Assembly (NCBI RefSeq): GCF_002205635.1
Contig: NZ_NISJ01000005.1
Location: 186,001-250,000, forward strand
Length of the DNA: 64,000 bases
Source: Sphingopyxis witflariensis
Lineage (GTDB): Bacteria; Pseudomonadota; Alphaproteobacteria; Sphingomonadales; Sphingomonadaceae
Direction of reading: 5' to 3'
Shown here: in pieces, positions 55,222-63,445 of the stretch
How positions within the stretch are numbered: position 1 is the first letter of the stretch
Layout of the letters: the number at the start of each line of letters is the position of its first letter
The notes under the pieces: model-generated
Told to the model about the DNA's origin: nothing
The model's input: only the letters and a program-made list of their open reading frames with translations
Database searches by the model: none
Translations under genes and position numbers: made by a program

Positions 55222-56322
55222 CTAAAATCCGTACACCAACGTAAAGCGCGTCAGCGTGTCGACATTCTCGACGCCCGCCGGCGGGTGCGAAGCGATTTCG
55301 GCCGAATAGGCGATGCGCGCCGACAATCCGCCGGTCAGTTTCGCGTTGAGCGCGGTCAGCGAACTGGTCGAGGTGTTGCTTTCGCCGACGATCGTCGAGG
55401 CGGTCTGTGTGAGGCGCAGGGTCGGCGACACTTGCCAGCCGAAGTCGAGTCCGGCGAGCCCGGAGATTTCGCTGTCCCGGCCGGTCTGGACGAAGTCGGT
55501 CTGCCGCCACGCCGGCCCCGCCTTCAGGTTCAGCGACATCGCCTTGCTGTCGATCACCTTGTACCCGAGCCCGCCCGACGCGTTCCAGCGCGCGGTATAG
55601 CCGAGCATCCGGTCGCGCTCCCAACGCCCGAGGCCAAAGGCAAAGGCACGGTCGCTGACTTTTACCTGCGGCTCATATTCGACCAGATAGCGTTCCAGCG
55701 TCGTCCTGCCACTCGTGCGCTGATAGTCGGCCTGCGCCCGCATCCGCTGGCTCCAGTCGATCCCCTTGCGCGCCAGCGCCACGCCAACATTAAATCCGGT
55801 CGACTTGTTATTGCCGCCGCTGTGCGAAGCACCGATCTGCCCCTCGCCCTTCCAATATTGCCAGAATTTGGCTCCTGCCAGCCGGGCACGTTCGGCCGCC
55901 GCGGCTTCGTCCTTCAACCGCTTTCGCTCGGCGCGATAGTCGGCGAGCAATATATCGATTTCGGCGACATCCTCGGGGCTCGCCGCCTTGGCAAGCTTCC
56001 CCACCGCCTCGACATCGCTATCCTTGCCGCTGGCGATCGCCGCGTCGAGCATGACGCGCACCGGATCGGGCGGCGGGATCACCGCTACTTCGATAAGCGG
56101 CGGAAGGCCGCGCTCGTAAAAGCCCAGCAACAGGTCGATTTCGATCTGATCGGCCGGATTGGTCCGCTTCGCTAATTCGCCGACCATCTCGACATCGGCG
56201 GCGTTGCCGCTCGCCATCGCGGCGTCGAGCATAGCGCGCACCGGCGGAGCAAGCTGGGCGTGGACGGGATGGGCGACGCCGAACAGCAGGCCAAGCGCCG
56301 CGAGGCGGGGGAGAGCGGTCAT
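55222..56322 (-). CDS. DUF481 outer-membrane protein with N-terminal repeats
   Basis: A 366-residue protein with a signal peptide (MTALPRLAALGLLFGVAHPV, cleavage near VHA-QL). Two similar segments of about 45 residues (27-71 and 87-131) share VRxMLDAAxASG and a central EIDxLL core, so they are an internal duplication. The C-terminal half is beta-rich (YWKGEGQIGASHSGGNNKST, FALGLGRWERDRMLGY-like strands) and ends in Phe, as DUF481/YdiY outer-membrane barrels do. AAGGACTCC precedes ATG 56322. Function unknown. Confidence 0.75.
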   Translation of the reverse strand: MTALPRLAALGLLFGVAHPVHAQLAPPVRAMLDAAMASGNAADVEMVGELAKRTNPADQIEIDLLLGFYERGLPPLIEVAVIPPPDPVRVMLDAAIASGKDSDVEAVGKLAKAASPEDVAEIDILLADYRAERKRLKDEAAAAERARLAGAKFWQYWKGEGQIGASHSGGNNKSTGFNVGVALARKGIDWSQRMRAQADYQRTSGRTTLERYLVEYEPQVKVSDRAFAFGLGRWERDRMLGYTARWNASGGLGYKVIDSKAMSLNLKAGPAWRQTDFVQTGRDSEISGLAGLDFGWQVSPTLRLTQTASTIVGESNTSTSSLTALNAKLTGGLSARIAYSAEIASHPPAGVENVDTLTRFTLVYGF

Positions 56323-56452
56323 CGAGGAGTCCTTCTTTGGGGGAGGGTCCGGTTTCGTTCGATCATCGGCGTGCGGGCTTGGGCCGCGCCGATAGTCCCT
56401 ATAACCCCAAAACCGCTGGCATTTCCACCCCGCCTGCCCCATTTGCAGAACG

Positions 56453-56728
56453 ATGTGGATCGCGATCATCGCCATTTTCTGCGCCGGCGTCGGCAATTTC
56501 GCGATGCACCGTGCCTTCATGGAAAGCGACGATCCGCTGGTCCAGCAGATGGTCAGGCCGCTCGCCGACAAGATCGGACCGCACGCCACCTATATTTTCG
56601 AGTTTCTGCTGCTCGTCGGCGCCATGGCGATCGCGACCCGCAACTGGTTCACCGCGCTGCTGCTTTACGGCCTCTATACGATTTTCAACGCGATAGCGTT
56701 CAACTGGATCATGCAACGGCCGCAGTAG
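56453..56728 (+). CDS. Small integral membrane protein
   Basis: A 91-residue protein with three predicted helices: IAIIAIFCAGVGNFAMHRAF, ATYIFEFLLLVGAMAIATRN and TALLLYGLYTIFNAIAFNWI. No family recognised. It runs divergent from the DUF481 gene and convergent with the next one, the two stop codons touching (TAG at 56726-56728, then the reverse of TAG at 56729-56731). A terminator must therefore lie within the neighbouring gene. Confidence 0.75.
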   Translation: MWIAIIAIFCAGVGNFAMHRAFMESDDPLVQQMVRPLADKIGPHATYIFEFLLLVGAMAIATRNWFTALLLYGLYTIFNAIAFNWIMQRPQ

Positions 56729-57679
56729 CTACTGCCAGACCGGTCCGTTGACCGGCAGCCCCCGATTTTTTAGCTGATCGAGAACACCGTCCTTCTCGGC
56801 AAGAACACGTAAGGGAACCACCGCGAGAGTGACGCCCGGCTGCGCCGTGGCATCGTGGATCGCTCCAACCCAGATCTGGCGCAGCTCCGACCCGAAGCCA
56901 TCATTCGTCCACGGCCAGCAGCGCCCGAGCGCTTCCTCGAGCGGACTGGCCATCACCGCGGGCACGTCAAACTCGGTCCACGCCCGGCCGCGTTCGATAA
57001 CAATGTCGCCCCCGGCCTCGGTCGCCTCCATCGCCGCCTCCAGGCACGGAATATGCGTCTCGGGCGCGGCCGCGAACAGATTGTCGAGCATATCCTCACC
57101 GCGCACCTCGCCGACGGGCTGGGTCGGAATTTTCGACTGGCGCGCCGCCTTGCGCACGACGTCGGACGCGTCGTCGGCAGTATCCTTGTTGAAGGAAAGG
57201 CGTTTCGACAGCAGGTCGAACGCCGTCATCAGGAAATTCTGCCGCGCATAATTTTGGCCGAAGCGGCTCTCGAGCGCCTGCAGCCGTTTCATCTGGCCCG
57301 CGTCCAGATAATCCGCCGCGACGCGCCCTTTCGGCAATTTGACAAGCCCGCCGCCCTTGAAGATCAGCCGAAAAATATCACCGGGCGACACTTTCGCCTT
57401 GGTCCCCAGAATGACGCGCTGCGCGCGGTCGGTCGCGCCCTCCAGCCGTTCGGGGCGCCACAGCGTCGCCTTGGGAACCTCGGCGATTTCGCCGACAAGG
57501 ATGACCACCCCGGCGGAGGTCTGGATCGTCCACATCGGCGCGCCCGAACGGCGCGCAGTGACGATGATTTCATCATTGGTCTCGTCGGCTGCGGGCGTAT
57601 CCGTTGCCAAAGCCGTCGGCGGCGCCATCATCGAGGCCCCCGCCGCAAGCAGGATCGCCAGTGACCGTGTCCGGCGCAT
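56729..57679 (-). CDS. Exported TraB/GumN-like protein
   Basis: A 316-residue protein with a signal peptide (MRRTRSLAILLAAGASMMAP). The core PMWTIQTSAGVVILVGEIAE resembles the start of TraB/GumN domains, where a His follows the Gly (VGTIH); here it is Glu, so the metal-binding site may be altered. LPVNGPVWQ ends the protein. The family is of unclear biochemical role. Its start overlaps the metallo-beta-lactamase-fold gene stop by one base. Confidence 0.6.
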   Translation of the reverse strand: MRRTRSLAILLAAGASMMAPPTALATDTPAADETNDEIIVTARRSGAPMWTIQTSAGVVILVGEIAEVPKATLWRPERLEGATDRAQRVILGTKAKVSPGDIFRLIFKGGGLVKLPKGRVAADYLDAGQMKRLQALESRFGQNYARQNFLMTAFDLLSKRLSFNKDTADDASDVVRKAARQSKIPTQPVGEVRGEDMLDNLFAAAPETHIPCLEAAMEATEAGGDIVIERGRAWTEFDVPAVMASPLEEALGRCWPWTNDGFGSELRQIWVGAIHDATAQPGVTLAVVPLRVLAEKDGVLDQLKNRGLPVNGPVWQ

Positions 57680-58830
57680 CACGCTACCCCGTGATACCAC
57701 CACACACCGTCGCGATCTTCGCGCTTCACCCGGCCTTCGACCTCAAGCCGCTTCAGATGCGCGAGCGCCTCGCCGGTCGCCAGTCCCTGATTATGCGCGC
57801 CAATCGGGCGGTTGAACAGCAAAGGAAAGCTGTCGACTGCGCGCATCGGCGCCTTTGCGATCGACTCGGCCAGATTATAGAGCCGCATCCGATGCTCGTC
57901 GCGCAGCGCCATCAGGCGGACGTGCAAACCCTTGAACGGCTCGCCATGCGCCGGGCAGACAATCAGGTCGGACGGCAGGACGCGGAGCAATTTGTCGATC
58001 GAGTCGAGCCATTCGCCCAGCGGATCGGCGTCGGGTTCGGTGATATTGACCGATACGTTCGAACTGATCCGCGGCAACACCTGGTCGCCCGACACCAGCA
58101 CGCCCTCGCGCTCGTTCCACAGACACGCATGTTCGGGGCTGTGCCCCGATCCGGTGACGACGCGCCACTGGTGCGCCCCCATGTCGACGACGTCGCCGTC
58201 CTTCATCCGCACATAGGACCGCGGCAGCGGATAGACCATCATGCCGAAACGGCCCCAGCCTTCGCTTTTCTGACGCTCGATCGCCGCATCGTCCCAGCCC
58301 GCGGCACGCGATTGCACCAGCACCTCGTCGGGCACTGTCTCGCTGGTGTCGGCAACGATCGCCCGCGCGGTCAACATTTCGCCACGCGTCATCCACAGCT
58401 TCACGTCGAGCTTTTTCGCAATCCAGCCGGCAAGGCCGATATGGTCGGGGTGCAAGTGCGTGCCCACGACGCGGGTGATCCGCACATCCTTCAGCGCGCC
58501 GGCGTAAAGCGCCTTCCATTCGTCCGAACACATGGTCAGACAGATTCCGGTATCGACGATCGCGACGCCGTCGCCATCCGCGTCGGCATCGTCGAGCAGC
58601 CAGCTGTTGATATGGCCGAGCGACCCCGGCATCGGAATGCGCGCCCAGCTGATCCCCGGCGCGATACGGATCGTCTCGCCCGTCGCGGGCGCAGCTTCGC
58701 CCCACGGATAGGTCAGCCCGGCGTGGCTCGTCGCGGTAAAGCTGTCGTCCTGCGTCAGCGAGGCATCCGGCGAGCCGCTGGCCGCCGGAATATTGTCCTC
58801 ATCGTGACCCGACGCCCCAGCGCCGACCAC
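57679..58830 (-). CDS. Metallo-beta-lactamase-fold hydrolase
   Basis: A 383-residue MBL-fold protein. The metal motif RVVGTHLHPDHIGLAGWIAK (HxHxDH) is complete, with further ligands in VTGSGHSPEHACLWNE, LVSGDQVLPRI and IVCPAHGEPFKG. The last 60 residues form a helical tail (AHLKRLEVEGRVKREDRDGV). It belongs with glyoxalase II-like hydrolases rather than beta-lactamases; substrate unknown. The GTG at 58830 lies 3 bases after the trcR stop, with no room for a separate ribosome site; a later start is possible. Confidence 0.8.
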   Translation of the reverse strand: MVGAGASGHDEDNIPAASGSPDASLTQDDSFTATSHAGLTYPWGEAAPATGETIRIAPGISWARIPMPGSLGHINSWLLDDADADGDGVAIVDTGICLTMCSDEWKALYAGALKDVRITRVVGTHLHPDHIGLAGWIAKKLDVKLWMTRGEMLTARAIVADTSETVPDEVLVQSRAAGWDDAAIERQKSEGWGRFGMMVYPLPRSYVRMKDGDVVDMGAHQWRVVTGSGHSPEHACLWNEREGVLVSGDQVLPRISSNVSVNITEPDADPLGEWLDSIDKLLRVLPSDLIVCPAHGEPFKGLHVRLMALRDEHRMRLYNLAESIAKAPMRAVDSFPLLFNRPIGAHNQGLATGEALAHLKRLEVEGRVKREDRDGVWWYHGVA

Positions 58831-58833
58831 GCG

Positions 58834-59511
58834 TCAGGCCGCCGTTTCGTCGTTACCGGCGGCTTCGCTGGCTTCTTCGGCGGCGCGCGCTTCATTGGCG
58901 GCGGTGCGTTCGGCGCGCAGCTCTTCGAGCAGCGCTTCGCGGTCACCCTCGAAACGGCTGTCTTCGGGGGCCTTGATGCCCGCCTTCTTCGCAGCCTTGG
59001 ACACCAGCGCATCGAGTTCGCGCTGCGAGCAAAGACCCAAAGTCACTGGATCCTTGGCGACGATGTTCGAGCTGTTCCAGTGGCTGCGGTCGCGGATCGC
59101 CGCGATCGTGTTGCGCGTGGTGCCGATCAGCTTGCCGATCGCGCCATCCGACACTTCGGGATGGTTCTTCAGGATCCAGGCGATGCCGTCGGGCTTGTCC
59201 TGGCGCTTGCTGACCGGGGTGTAGCGCGGGCCGCGGGTGCGGCGGATCGTATCCTGCGCCTGCTTGGTCATCTTGAGCTTATACTCGGGGTCGTTCTGAC
59301 CCTTTTCAATCTCTTCCATCGACAGTTCATGCGCGCGCACCGGATCGCGGCCGGTATATTTGGTTGCCGCAGTCTCGTCGGCGATCGCCTGCACTTCCAG
59401 GATATGGATGCCGCAATAATCGGCGATCTGGACGAAGGTGAGGCCGGTGTTGTCGACCAGCCAGGCGGCGGTCGCATGCGGCATCAACGGGGTGGCATCG
59501 GCATTGGCCAT
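58834..59511 (-). CDS. trcR: Cell cycle transcriptional regulator TrcR (DUF1013)
   Basis: A 225-residue protein belonging to the alphaproteobacterial DUF1013 family, annotated TrcR. It contains the typical blocks WLVDNTGLTFVQIADYCGIH, LEVQAIADETAATKYTGRDP and LKNHPEVSDGAIGKLIGTTR, the last like a helix-turn-helix. The C-terminus is a charged helix (LLEELRAERTAANEARAAEE). Members bind DNA in cell-cycle control networks. It heads a unit with the MBL and TraB-like genes. GGAG lies 10 bases upstream of the ATG at 59511. A hairpin lies in its leader. Confidence 0.9.
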   Translation of the reverse strand: MANADATPLMPHATAAWLVDNTGLTFVQIADYCGIHILEVQAIADETAATKYTGRDPVRAHELSMEEIEKGQNDPEYKLKMTKQAQDTIRRTRGPRYTPVSKRQDKPDGIAWILKNHPEVSDGAIGKLIGTTRNTIAAIRDRSHWNSSNIVAKDPVTLGLCSQRELDALVSKAAKKAGIKAPEDSRFEGDREALLEELRAERTAANEARAAEEASEAAGNDETAA

Positions 59512-59531
59512 GACAAAAAGTCTCCAAGCGG

Positions 59532-59563
59532 AAATAATAAGGGCCGCCCCTCGCGGGGCGGCC
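59532..59563 (-). promoter_or_regulatory. Terminator-like hairpin in the trcR leader
   Basis: GGCCGCCCC (59542-59550) and GGGGCGGCC (59555-59563) form a perfect 9-bp stem with a four-base loop. On the minus strand it is followed by TTATTATTT, then the trcR ribosome site. No minus-strand gene lies upstream between it and the divergent CHAT gene, so as a terminator it would act on trcR itself. Confidence 0.65.
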
Positions 59564-59795
59564 ATTCGGCGGTCGGTGTAGACCCGTTTTCCGCGGCGGG
59601 CAAGGGGCGGCGTGGCGGGCAATAGCGGGGCCACTTCAAACGCCAAATCGACGCACGGCCAGTGACCCCTGTCACATGACAGCGGCTCCGCCTGACATAG
59701 GAGCAAAGCAGCAGCGTTCACACACCCATCGCTTCGCTGATGACAATAACCCAATATATTCGGTATGTTGGGCCGAAACAGAGGAACCGACTTCC

Positions 59796-62700
59796 ATGCC
59801 GAACCGTCGACACCGCTTTCTGGCGCTTATTCTTGCCGCACCGCTACTGGCCGCCGCGCCAATGGCGCTCGCGCAGGACCCTGCGCCCAGCACGCTCGAC
59901 GCCGATCAGCAGAAAATGCTCGACCTGATCAACAAGGGCATGGATTTCGACCGCGCCGGCAAATCGCGCGATGCCGAGGCTGTCTATCGGCGCTGGATCG
60001 ACGAAGCGACCAAACGCTACGGCGCCGACGGCCTGCTCACCAGCCTCGGCTATCGCCTGATCGCCGGAAATCTGGAGGATCAGGGCCGCGCAAAGGAGGC
60101 CGAGCCCTATTGGCGCCGCCTGCTCGACATCAACAAGGCGGTACTCGGCGACAGCGATGACGAAACGCTGACCGCAACCATCGCCCTCTCCTCCAACTTC
60201 ATCAAACAGGGCCGCCCGGCCGAAGCGCTGCCGCTGCGCCGCGCGATCCTTGCGACCCGCATTGCCCAACGCGGCGAGCGCGACCCCAAGACGATCATCG
60301 CGACAAGCAACCTCGCCTCGGTGCTGACCGAAATGGGCGAATATAAGGAAGCCGAAGCGCTCTATCGCAAGACGCTCGAAACCAGCCGCGCAGTGAATGG
60401 CGAGGGGCATAGCGAAACCGCGTCGGCCTATGGCAATCTGGCGGTCGTGCTGCGCAGCCTCGGGCGTTATGACGAAGCCGCGCCGATGCTGGGCAAAGCG
60501 CGCGACATCGACACCGCGCTGACGGGCCCCGACAGCCCCAATGTCGCGCTGCGCCATTACAACAATGCGGTGAATCTGGGCGACATGGGCCGCTTTGCCG
60601 AAGCGCGTGTCGCCGCCGAAAAGGCGCTCTCGATCTGGCGCACCGCCAAGGGCGACGACAGCATCGAAGCCGCGCAGGGCTATACCGCTGTCGGTTACAG
60701 CCTGACCTCCGAAGGCCGCTTTGCCGAAGCCGACGCCGCCTATCGCAAAGCGCTCGACATAAGGGTCAAGCGGCTCGGCGACACGCATCCCGCAACCGGC
60801 GAGGCCTATAATAATCTCGCGCTCAACATGGACAAGCAGGGTCTGCCGCCAAGCAGGATCGAACCGATGCTGCGCAAGGCGCTCGACATCACCCGGTCGA
60901 CGATCGGCGAAGGCAGCGAACGCACCGCGACCCTCTATGCCAATGTCGCGCATAATCTGAATTCGCAGGGCCGCTATGCCGAGGCCGAGCCGATGTACCG
61001 CCGCGCGCTCGACATTCAAAAGGGCGTCGCGGGCACCGACCACCCCTCTTATGCTTCGATGATGATCAACCTCGCGTTCAACATGCGCGACAACGGCCAT
61101 CCCGAACAGGCCGAACCACTGATGCGTCAGGGACTCGAAATCTTTCGCGCCAAATTCGGCGAAGACAATCCCGAAACCGCCTGGGCCTATACCAGCCTCG
61201 CCTCGACGCTGGGGTCGCTGGGTCGTCACGCCGAGGAAGCGCAGATGGCGGCCAAGGCGCTCGAAATCCGCCGCCGCCTGCTCGGCGAGGATCATCCGCT
61301 GACTGCGGTCGCCTATAATATCGTCGGCGCCGCACTGACCCGCGGCGGCAATGGCGACAAGGCCGCCGAGCCCTATTATCGCCAGTCACTCGCGATCCTC
61401 CAGCGCAGCGTCGGCGAAGCGCATATCGACACTGCGCGCGCCTATGACAGCCTCGCCTCGAACCTTCAGCGGCAAGGCAAGGCCGCCGAGGCCGAAGCGG
61501 CAGCGGCAAAGGCGGTCGCGATCTTGCGCCGCATGACCGATCAGGCTGCGGCCGGCGGCAATGCGGTCACTCTGTCGGCGCTCGACCGGCAGCAGGCGAA
61601 CCCCGACCGCGGCATTTTCACCACCTATATGAACGCCGCTTTCGCGCTGATGAGCGACACGCCCGACGCCGCCGGGCAATCGGCACTCCAGAACCGCGCT
61701 TTCCTTGCGGCGCAGGATGCGATCAGCTCGGCTTCGGGCCGCGCGGTGCTGCAGACCGCCGCGCGTTCCGCTGCCAAGACCCCCGAAATGGCCGAAGCGG
61801 TGCGGCAGGAACAGGGGCTCGCCGCCAAGGCGAACATGCTCGACAAAAATCTGCTCCGCGCGCTGGGCGAGCGCAACTCGGTCGAGGCGACGCGGCTGCG
61901 GGGCGAACTCAACAGCGTTCAGGCCCAGCTCGCCGACGTCAGCGCGCTGATCGACAAAAAATATCCCTCCTATCGCCAGCTCGTATCCCCGCGCCCGATC
62001 GGTCTCGCCGAAGCGCAGGCGGCGCTACGCCCCGGCGAAGCGCTGCTTTTGATGACCGAGGCCGCGAACACCTTCCACCTCTTCGTCGTCACCCCGACCG
62101 CGGTTGGATGGAGCCGCCCGAACCGCGAGGTCGACGAAATATTGGGGCAGATTTCGAACCTGCGCTGCGACGTCGATTTCGCGACCTGCTCGGCGGCGCG
62201 CAAGGCCGAGCTTGATGCGATGCCGATGACCGCGAAGGAAATGGACGGCCGCCGCCGGTTCGACCTCAACGCGTCGTACGACCTCTACAAGGCGGTGATG
62301 CAGCCGATCGAACCGCTGCTCAAAGATACGAAGCACCTCTATGTCACCAGCTCGGGCAAGCTCGGCGACCTGCCGCTCGCGATGCTGTCGGCGTCGCCGC
62401 TGCCCGAAGGCGCCGACCTCGCCGATCCCGATACGCTGGCGCGCGCCGAATGGCTCGCCGATCGCTACGCCTTCACCAGCCTGCCCTCGGTCGCCGCACT
62501 CACCCTGCCCCGCGAACCGCGTAAAGTCCGCCGCGACAAGAGCTTTCGCGGCTATGGCGCCCCCATCCTGCTCGGCGGCGACACCGGGTCACGCGCTGCG
62601 GTCGGCATTGGCGTGTTCGACGGCGTATCGGCGTCAGGAACCCCGCTCGCCGATCCCGAAGCGCTGCGCAAACTTGCGCCGCTCCCCGGCACCAGGGTCG

Positions 62701-63305
62701 AGCTATCCGCGATGGCCGACCTGTTCGGCGCCCGCCAGACCAGCCTGACCCTCGCCGGCGGCGCGACCGAAGCCGCGCTGCGGCAGGACGCGTCGCTCGC
62801 AACGAGCAACATCATCGCGATCGCGACCCACGGCCTGCTTCCCGACCCCACGCTCGGGCTCAGCGAGCCGGGCCTCGTGCTGACCCCGCCGACGACGCCG
62901 AGCGACATGGACGACGGCCTGCTCACCGCGACCGAGGCCGCGCGGCTGTCGCTCTCGGCCGACTGGGTGATCCTGTCGGCGTGCAACACCGCCTCGGCCG
63001 AAGGGTCGGGCGGCGGCGACAGCCTCTCGGCGCTCGCGCGCGGCTTCCTCTATGCCGGTGCCGACGCGCTGCTCGCGAGCCACTGGCGCGTTTCGGACGA
63101 AGCGACCGCAGTGCTGACCGTCGAAACCCTGCTCGCACGGCAGGCGAACCCCGACATGACCCGCGCGCAGGCATTGCAACTGGGGATGCAGGCCGTGCGC
63201 AGCGGCAAGCGCGCCGACGGCAGTGCGATCAAGGGCTGGAAAGCCGACTGGTCGCACCCTGCGGCGTGGGCGGCCTTCACCAATATTTCGAACCGGGATG
63301 ATTAG
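59796..63305 (+). CDS. Exported TPR-CHAT protein
   Basis: An 1169-residue protein with a signal peptide (about 1-26, MPNRRHRFLALILAAPLLAA, ending ALA-QD). Residues about 30-620 are tandem TPRs of kinesin-light-chain type with an approximate 42-residue period (AxxxxxxLGRYDEAAPMLGKA). A spacer region (about 620-840) leads to a C-terminal CHAT domain with the caspase-like dyad His1012 (IIAIATHGLL) and Cys1063 (WVILSACNTA). CHAT domains are caspase-like proteases; the substrate is unknown. The export signal is unexpected for a protease usually found in the cytoplasm. AGAGGAA lies upstream. Confidence 0.88.
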   Translation: MPNRRHRFLALILAAPLLAAAPMALAQDPAPSTLDADQQKMLDLINKGMDFDRAGKSRDAEAVYRRWIDEATKRYGADGLLTSLGYRLIAGNLEDQGRAKEAEPYWRRLLDINKAVLGDSDDETLTATIALSSNFIKQGRPAEALPLRRAILATRIAQRGERDPKTIIATSNLASVLTEMGEYKEAEALYRKTLETSRAVNGEGHSETASAYGNLAVVLRSLGRYDEAAPMLGKARDIDTALTGPDSPNVALRHYNNAVNLGDMGRFAEARVAAEKALSIWRTAKGDDSIEAAQGYTAVGYSLTSEGRFAEADAAYRKALDIRVKRLGDTHPATGEAYNNLALNMDKQGLPPSRIEPMLRKALDITRSTIGEGSERTATLYANVAHNLNSQGRYAEAEPMYRRALDIQKGVAGTDHPSYASMMINLAFNMRDNGHPEQAEPLMRQGLEIFRAKFGEDNPETAWAYTSLASTLGSLGRHAEEAQMAAKALEIRRRLLGEDHPLTAVAYNIVGAALTRGGNGDKAAEPYYRQSLAILQRSVGEAHIDTARAYDSLASNLQRQGKAAEAEAAAAKAVAILRRMTDQAAAGGNAVTLSALDRQQANPDRGIFTTYMNAAFALMSDTPDAAGQSALQNRAFLAAQDAISSASGRAVLQTAARSAAKTPEMAEAVRQEQGLAAKANMLDKNLLRALGERNSVEATRLRGELNSVQAQLADVSALIDKKYPSYRQLVSPRPIGLAEAQAALRPGEALLLMTEAANTFHLFVVTPTAVGWSRPNREVDEILGQISNLRCDVDFATCSAARKAELDAMPMTAKEMDGRRRFDLNASYDLYKAVMQPIEPLLKDTKHLYVTSSGKLGDLPLAMLSASPLPEGADLADPDTLARAEWLADRYAFTSLPSVAALTLPREPRKVRRDKSFRGYGAPILLGGDTGSRAAVGIGVFDGVSASGTPLADPEALRKLAPLPGTRVELSAMADLFGARQTSLTLAGGATEAALRQDASLATSNIIAIATHGLLPDPTLGLSEPGLVLTPPTTPSDMDDGLLTATEAARLSLSADWVILSACNTASAEGSGGGDSLSALARGFLYAGADALLASHWRVSDEATAVLTVETLLARQANPDMTRAQALQLGMQAVRSGKRADGSAIKGWKADWSHPAAWAAFTNISNRDD

Positions 63306-63334
63306 GCTGGAATGATCTCCAGCCCACCCTGAAA

Positions 63335-63416
63335 TCCGTTCGTGTCGAGCGAAGTCGAGACACCCATCGTCCGTGTATGCCCTCAAGGCATCTCGACTTC
63401 ACCCGATGCGAACGGA
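63335..63416. repeat. Dispersed palindrome between CHAT and quinone oxidoreductase genes (copy B)
   Basis: Inverse orientation of the element at 50986-51068: it reads TCCGTTCGTGTCGAGCGAAG (63335 onward) and ends in GATGCGAACGGA. Outer arms and both inner arms match copy A. Again it lies between convergent genes. Confidence 0.85.
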
Positions 63417-63445
63417 TAAATTGTGCTGGGAAGCCGCGCGGCCTC

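Noticed and set aside
57679..58830. Calling the MBL-fold protein a beta-lactamase
   Set aside because: It has the HxHxDH metal site but is of glyoxalase II-like layout, with no export signal and a helical C-terminal tail.
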